From NCBI GenBank assembly GCA_020050375.1, contig JAGVKR010000494.1, forward strand, positions 1-9,294: DNA of 9,294 nucleotides, read 5' to 3'. The notes beneath the pieces were generated by a model. It saw only the letters and a program-made list of their open reading frames with translations, was not told where the DNA came from and made no database searches. The stretch is from Planctomycetales bacterium (GTDB taxonomy: Bacteria > Planctomycetota > Planctomycetia > Planctomycetales > Planctomycetaceae). The position numbers were made by a program, and so were the translations under genes. Shown one piece after another: positions 6,550 through 9,294 of this stretch (the stretch's first letter is position 1; each line of letters begins with the position of its first letter).

Positions 6550-6587
6550 CAACATGTTGATAACCAGCGAAACGCTCCTGCCGTTTC
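6550..6587. promoter_or_regulatory. Two small dyads upstream of the redoxin-fusion gene
   Basis: CAACATGTTG (6550-6559) is a perfect 10-bp palindrome. GAAACG (6569-6574) and CGTTTC (6582-6587) form a 6-bp dyad with a 7-base gap. Both lie 80-116 bases before the start of the minus-strand redoxin gene, and TTGAAA overlapping the second dyad could be a -35 element, though no good -10 follows. They may be operators; I know no regulator for them. Confidence 0.25.
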
Positions 6588-6636
6588 AAATTCGCGGCTT
6601 GTTTCTGAATATTGCAGCAAAAATACCAAGGGGCTG

Positions 6637-6789
6637 CTAGATTTGTCCCGCGTCGTTCTGCGCAAAGTCCGGGGCAATGCACTCGTGGATCTTGCTCCGA
6701 AGATCATCACGAAGAGCCATTGCCTCAGCGGAGCCGCTTTCGGGCAAGACCCACTTCGCCGCTACGGATGAATCCAGGACGTACTTCAT
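6637..6789 (-). pseudogene. Truncated PIN-domain (VapC-like) toxin
   Basis: The ATG at 6789 starts MKYVLDSSVAAKWVLPE and continues through ALRDDLRSKIHECIAPDF, the usual N-terminus of PIN ribonuclease toxins: the first catalytic Asp is in VLDSS and the next acidic residue in LPE. Normal members run to about 130-140 residues; this frame diverges after APDF and stops at residue 50, so the later catalytic acids are missing. In another frame the next codons read AERRG, which resembles the family's later (T)RAERRG segment. A deletion of about 30 bases that also shifts the frame would explain this; that is inference. Downstream of AERRG I see no recognisable PIN sequence. The ATG overlaps the antitoxin stop as ATGA, a standard toxin-antitoxin coupling. 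The toxin is almost certainly inactive. Confidence 0.75.
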
Positions 6790-6998
6790 GCGTCACGGAG
6801 TTCACGAATCGCAGGGACTGCAACGTCGAGGACGCCGTGTTTCCTGCGGATTTCCTCAGTAATCCTGGCGGCGCGATCATGGACTCGGCGAGCGACCTCA
6901 GGGTCGAGGGGTGCACGGTTCATGGCCGCGTGGATCACCGCGTCTGCGTCCGCGACCAATTGCGGGGGGAGGTTGATGGTTGTTGCGTCAGTACTCAT
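6786..6998 (-). CDS. Antitoxin-like protein of a broken toxin-antitoxin pair
   Basis: 70 residues, starting MSTDATTINLPPQLVADADAV, with a charged helical stretch LDPEVARRVHDRAARITEE and ending RELRDA. Small proteins of this type, with the LDPEVARRV...ITEEIRRKHGV...IRELRD pattern, commonly sit just upstream of PIN-domain toxins in planctomycetes and cyanobacteria, which is the basis of the call. Such antitoxins bind and neutralise the ribonuclease and usually repress their own operon. The stop shares 4 bases with the toxin start. No clear Shine-Dalgarno precedes the ATG. The frame is open further upstream to 7322, but that extension shows no family resemblance and is probably non-coding. With its toxin broken it may be a relict or may act against a related toxin elsewhere. 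Confidence 0.72.
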   Translation of the reverse strand: MSTDATTINLPPQLVADADAVIHAAMNRAPLDPEVARRVHDRAARITEEIRRKHGVLDVAVPAIRELRDA

Positions 6999-7729
6999 AC
7001 GAAAATTGTCGGAATTCCAGGAGTCGGAGTCAACGTCCATTTTCGAGAGATATCCAGGCAGGGGGGCGTTGGGGACACGAAGACGCATCCTGATCCGGCA
7101 TTCCGCGCAGCGATTGGACTTTGCGCCGCGTGGTGGATCGGGGAAAATAGTTGCTGGTATGTCGTCTGCTTCTCGACCGGCAAGAGATCGAGTGCACGAC
7201 CGAAGTAGATGGGGTGCCCTTCCGGGCGGCTCAATCCTGTCCGGGACGTTGAACCGGTTGCCGAGCGAATATTCCTCAATCGGAAACTGTCTCAGACACG
7301 GGGCATTCGCGATGCAAACCATTGAGATGCAACAGGAAGGGTGTCGATTGCGTTCCGTGCGTTCAATTTGCGTCGATTGCGGTGTTGTCTGGCTGGTGCG
7401 TCCATCGGCGTTCCGAGCCGTGCATCATCATAAAGTCCATGTATTCATAGGCTTATGATTATCGTTCGCAGTTAGACAAAGTGTTAGAATGGGTCAAATG
7501 AGAGTTCTGGTACGCAATAAAACCATTGCGTATCGGTGTCCAAGCCGGTTCATCGGGATATTCCCGTCACACGTCGAAGCCTCCCTCCACCTGCGGATTG
7601 GAATCACCTCGGAGGACTAGTAGAATCAAATTGACGCCGGTTGATCTGTTCCGCTGGCCGCGTTCCCTCCCGCACTCAAGCCAAAGCATGGTTTGCCCCA
7701 TACCGCAAATCCCGATTCGCCCTCCTTCA
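6999..7729. other. Gene-poor spacer between antitoxin and cytochrome gene
   Basis: About 730 bases with no convincing gene. The open frames here lack recognisable motifs and ribosome sites. A 40-codon frame at 7498-7620 (+) follows a TTAGAAT/GGGTCAA stretch but matches nothing I know. Visible elements are a 10-bp direct repeat GTCGATTGCG (7343-7352 and 7372-7381), a TGTCTCAGACA palindrome near 7287, an AT-richer patch at 7425-7500 with -10-like TATGAT (7454-7459) and TAGAAT (7485-7490) but no good -35, and the dyad listed separately. It probably holds the cytochrome gene's promoter plus remnants of older sequence. Confidence 0.6.
7511..7532. promoter_or_regulatory. Perfect 8-bp dyad TACGCAAT-N6-ATTGCGTA
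   Basis: TACGCAAT (7511-7518) and ATTGCGTA (7525-7532) are perfect inverted copies around AAAACC, with G-T and G-C pairs extending the stem outward. It sits about 200 bases before the cytochrome gene and 20 bases after a -10-like TAGAAT. No T-tract follows, so an operator for a dimeric regulator is more likely than a terminator. Confidence 0.4.
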
Positions 7730-9294
7730 ATGCGAAGATCGTACTGCGCGGCCGTGGCACCCATCGTTGTTGCGCTCATGGCTACGCCGCTCGTTGTTGC
7801 GGCGCCGCCTGCCGACCGCGTTGATTTCAACCGCCAGATCCGGTCGATCCTCTCGAACCGCTGCTTCCGCTGTCACGGGCCGGATGCGAATCACCGTAAG
7901 GCCGACCTGCGATTGGACACTGCCGCCGGAGCGAAGGCCGACCTTGGTGGTCACCAGGCGGTCGTTCCCGGGAAGCCGGACGAAAGCGAGCTCATCGCGC
8001 GGATCATGTCGACTGATGACGCCGAACGGATGCCGCCCCCTGAGGCGGGGAAGCCGCTCGCCGCCGAAGAAATCGCCATCCTCCGCCGCTGGATCGAGCA
8101 GGGAGCCGAGTACCAGCAACACTGGTCGTTCACTCCGCCGCAGCGGCCGCCGGTACCGCCGATTTCGAACACGCCCCAACCTCGCAATGACACCAACCGC
8201 GTCGAGTCGTCGTCTCACGCCTCAAGCCTCAAGTCTCAAGCCTTCGTTCCGCGCAATGAGATCGATCGCTTCGTGCTATCGCGTCTCGAGCACGAGCGGT
8301 TCGCTCCCTCCCCCGAAGCCGACCGCATCACACTGATCCGCCGCGTGCATTTCGACCTCTTGGGGCTGCCGCCACCTACTGCTCAAGTCGAAGCTTTCGT
8401 CCGCGATCCGGATCCACAGGCGTATGAAAAACTCGTCGACCGGCTGCTGGCGTCGCGGCACTACGGCGAGCGGATGGCGATGTACTGGCTCGACCTCGTC
8501 CGTTACGCCGACACAGTTGGCTATCACGGCGATCAGGAGCACGCGATCAGCCCCTATCGCGATTATGTGATCAAAGCCTTCAACGACAATATTCCCTTCG
8601 ACCGCTTCACGGCCGAGCAACTCGCCGGCGATCTGGTCGAGGGCTCGACGGTCGATCAGAAGATCGCCAGCGGCTACAACCGTCTGCTCCAGACGTCGCA
8701 CGAAGGGGGCGTGCAGGTCAAGGAATATCTCCAGAAATACGCCTCCGACCGCGTCCGTAATCTGGGGGCCGTCTGGATGGGGGCCACGCTCGGCTGCACC
8801 GAGTGTCACGACCACAAATACGATCCCTACACGCAACGCGACTACTACAGCCTCGCGGCAGTCTTCGCCGACGTGGACGACCTGCAATCGTTCAAGGGAG
8901 GGGACAGCACGCCGACGAAGCGCGAGCCGGAAATGCTCGTCCTTTCGCCGATCGATCGGGAGCGAATCGAGGGCTTGGAGACGCGGGCGCGGGAGCTGGA
9001 AGGGCGGTTGGCGGCGGAGGGGAAAGCGGAAAGCGGAGAGCGGAAAGCCGAAGGCGGTGACAACGCGGGATTGCAAAAGCAGCTCGACGTGTTGCGGCAG
9101 GAAATTGAAACCCTCGGCAACCAGACGCGACGGACGATGGTCACGGTGGCCATTGAGCCGCGGAAGTCGCGAATCCTCAGTCGCGGCGATTGGATGGACG
9201 AAACGGGCGAATTCGTCGAACCGGCGGTCCCCCGGTTCCTGAAGCCGCTCGACGTAGCCGACCGTCGCCTGACGCGGCTCGATAGATCGGAAGA
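7730..9294 (+). CDS. Secreted planctomycete cytochrome / DUF1549 protein, 3' end outside window
   Basis: 521 residues are visible and the frame is open at the window edge; relatives are usually about 900-1100 residues. Residues 1-24 form a signal peptide (MRRSY, then VAPIVVALMATPLVVA). Residues of about 31-125 are a PSCyt1-type cytochrome domain with the haem site CFRCH (45-49) followed by GPD and ADLRLD, and a later MPPP. Residues of about 175-385 are a DUF1549 (PSCyt2) domain: EIDRFVLSRLE, LLGLPPP, YGERMAMYWLDLVRYADTVGY, and a second CxxCH, CTECH (356-360), then DHKYDPY. Residues of about 405-465 are a charged probable coiled coil. The PSD1 (DUF1553) part should follow outside. The likely role is a surface or periplasmic redox/degradation protein; no reaction is established. 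ATG 7730 has no Shine-Dalgarno; an in-frame ATG at 7688 would add 14 residues before the signal peptide. Confidence 0.9.
   Translation, partial: MRRSYCAAVAPIVVALMATPLVVAAPPADRVDFNRQIRSILSNRCFRCHGPDANHRKADLRLDTAAGAKADLGGHQAVVPGKPDESELIARIMSTDDAERMPPPEAGKPLAAEEIAILRRWIEQGAEYQQHWSFTPPQRPPVPPISNTPQPRNDTNRVESSSHASSLKSQAFVPRNEIDRFVLSRLEHERFAPSPEADRITLIRRVHFDLLGLPPPTAQVEAFVRDPDPQAYEKLVDRLLASRHYGERMAMYWLDLVRYADTVGYHGDQEHAISPYRDYVIKAFNDNIPFDRFTAEQLAGDLVEGSTVDQKIASGYNRLLQTSHEGGVQVKEYLQKYASDRVRNLGAVWMGATLGCTECHDHKYDPYTQRDYYSLAAVFADVDDLQSFKGGDSTPTKREPEMLVLSPIDRERIEGLETRARELEGRLAAEGKAESGERKAEGGDNAGLQKQLDVLRQEIETLGNQTRRTMVTVAIEPRKSRILSRGDWMDETGEFVEPAVPRFLKPLDVADRRLTRLDRSE
8214..8241. repeat. CTCAAGC heptad array inside the cytochrome gene
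   Basis: Four 7-base units (CTCACGC, CTCAAGC, CTCAAGT, CTCAAGC) lie in the coding frame and encode the serine-rich linker SHASSLKSQA (about residues 161-170) between the cytochrome and DUF1549 domains. The unit is the same as in the right arm of the pth/rpsF fold-back. Confidence 0.85.
9021..9055. repeat. GGAAAGC heptad array inside the cytochrome gene
   Basis: Five 7-base units of consensus GGAAAGC (the fourth exact, the third and fifth degenerate) encode GKAESGERKAEG within the charged coiled-coil stretch. The frame is preserved, and LQKQLDVLRQEIE continues the helix afterwards. The unit sequence differs from the CTCAAGC family. Confidence 0.85.

Noticed and set aside
6612..7208. Plus-strand frame of 198 codons over the toxin-antitoxin remnant
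   Set aside because: Cys/Arg-rich with no motif, and antisense to the recognisable antitoxin and PIN fragment.
7641..8336. Ser/Arg-rich 231-codon frame
   Set aside because: Out of frame with the clear signal peptide and CFRCH motif of the cytochrome gene on the same strand.

Overview
The window looks like a piece of a Planctomycetota chromosome (order Planctomycetales is my best guess; genus not resolved). The evidence is a GC-rich housekeeping block in the order pth - rpsF - ssb - rplI - dnaB without rpsR, together with two secreted haem proteins typical of the phylum: a redoxin/cytochrome c/copper-monooxygenase fusion and a large PSCyt1-DUF1549 protein. All gene identities come from reading motifs in the translations; no database search was possible.

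Layout. Bases 1-4383 (+ strand) hold translation and replication genes: the 3' end of pth (peptidyl-tRNA hydrolase), rpsF (S6, with a probable TTG start), ssb, rplI (L9) closed by a textbook intrinsic terminator, then dnaB with its own candidate promoter. Three of the four gaps in this block (pth/rpsF, rpsF/ssb, rplI/dnaB) carry fold-back repeats built from degenerate 7- or 9-base units; only the ssb/rplI gap lacks one. Bases 4399-6471 (- strand, convergent with dnaB, 15 bp between stops) encode a 690-residue exported protein with a redoxin domain, one CxxCH haem site, a PHM/DBH-like binuclear copper domain with all six expected ligands, and two EF-hands. Bases 6637-6998 (- strand) hold a decayed type II toxin-antitoxin pair: an intact 70-residue antitoxin-like gene overlapping by 4 bases a PIN-domain toxin cut off after 50 residues. 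Bases 6999-7729 have no convincing gene. From 7730 to the window edge (+ strand) runs a secreted planctomycete cytochrome / DUF1549 protein, of which 521 residues are visible; its coding sequence contains two in-frame heptad arrays.

How it fits together. The first block serves ribosome rescue, ribosome assembly and replication. The two large exported proteins are probably periplasmic redox or degradative enzymes and are unrelated to it. The feature linking the two halves is the heptad repeat: the CTCAAGC family occurs both as a fold-back at the pth stop codon and, in frame, inside the cytochrome gene 7.7 kb away. That repeat set and the broken toxin are the most unusual content here.
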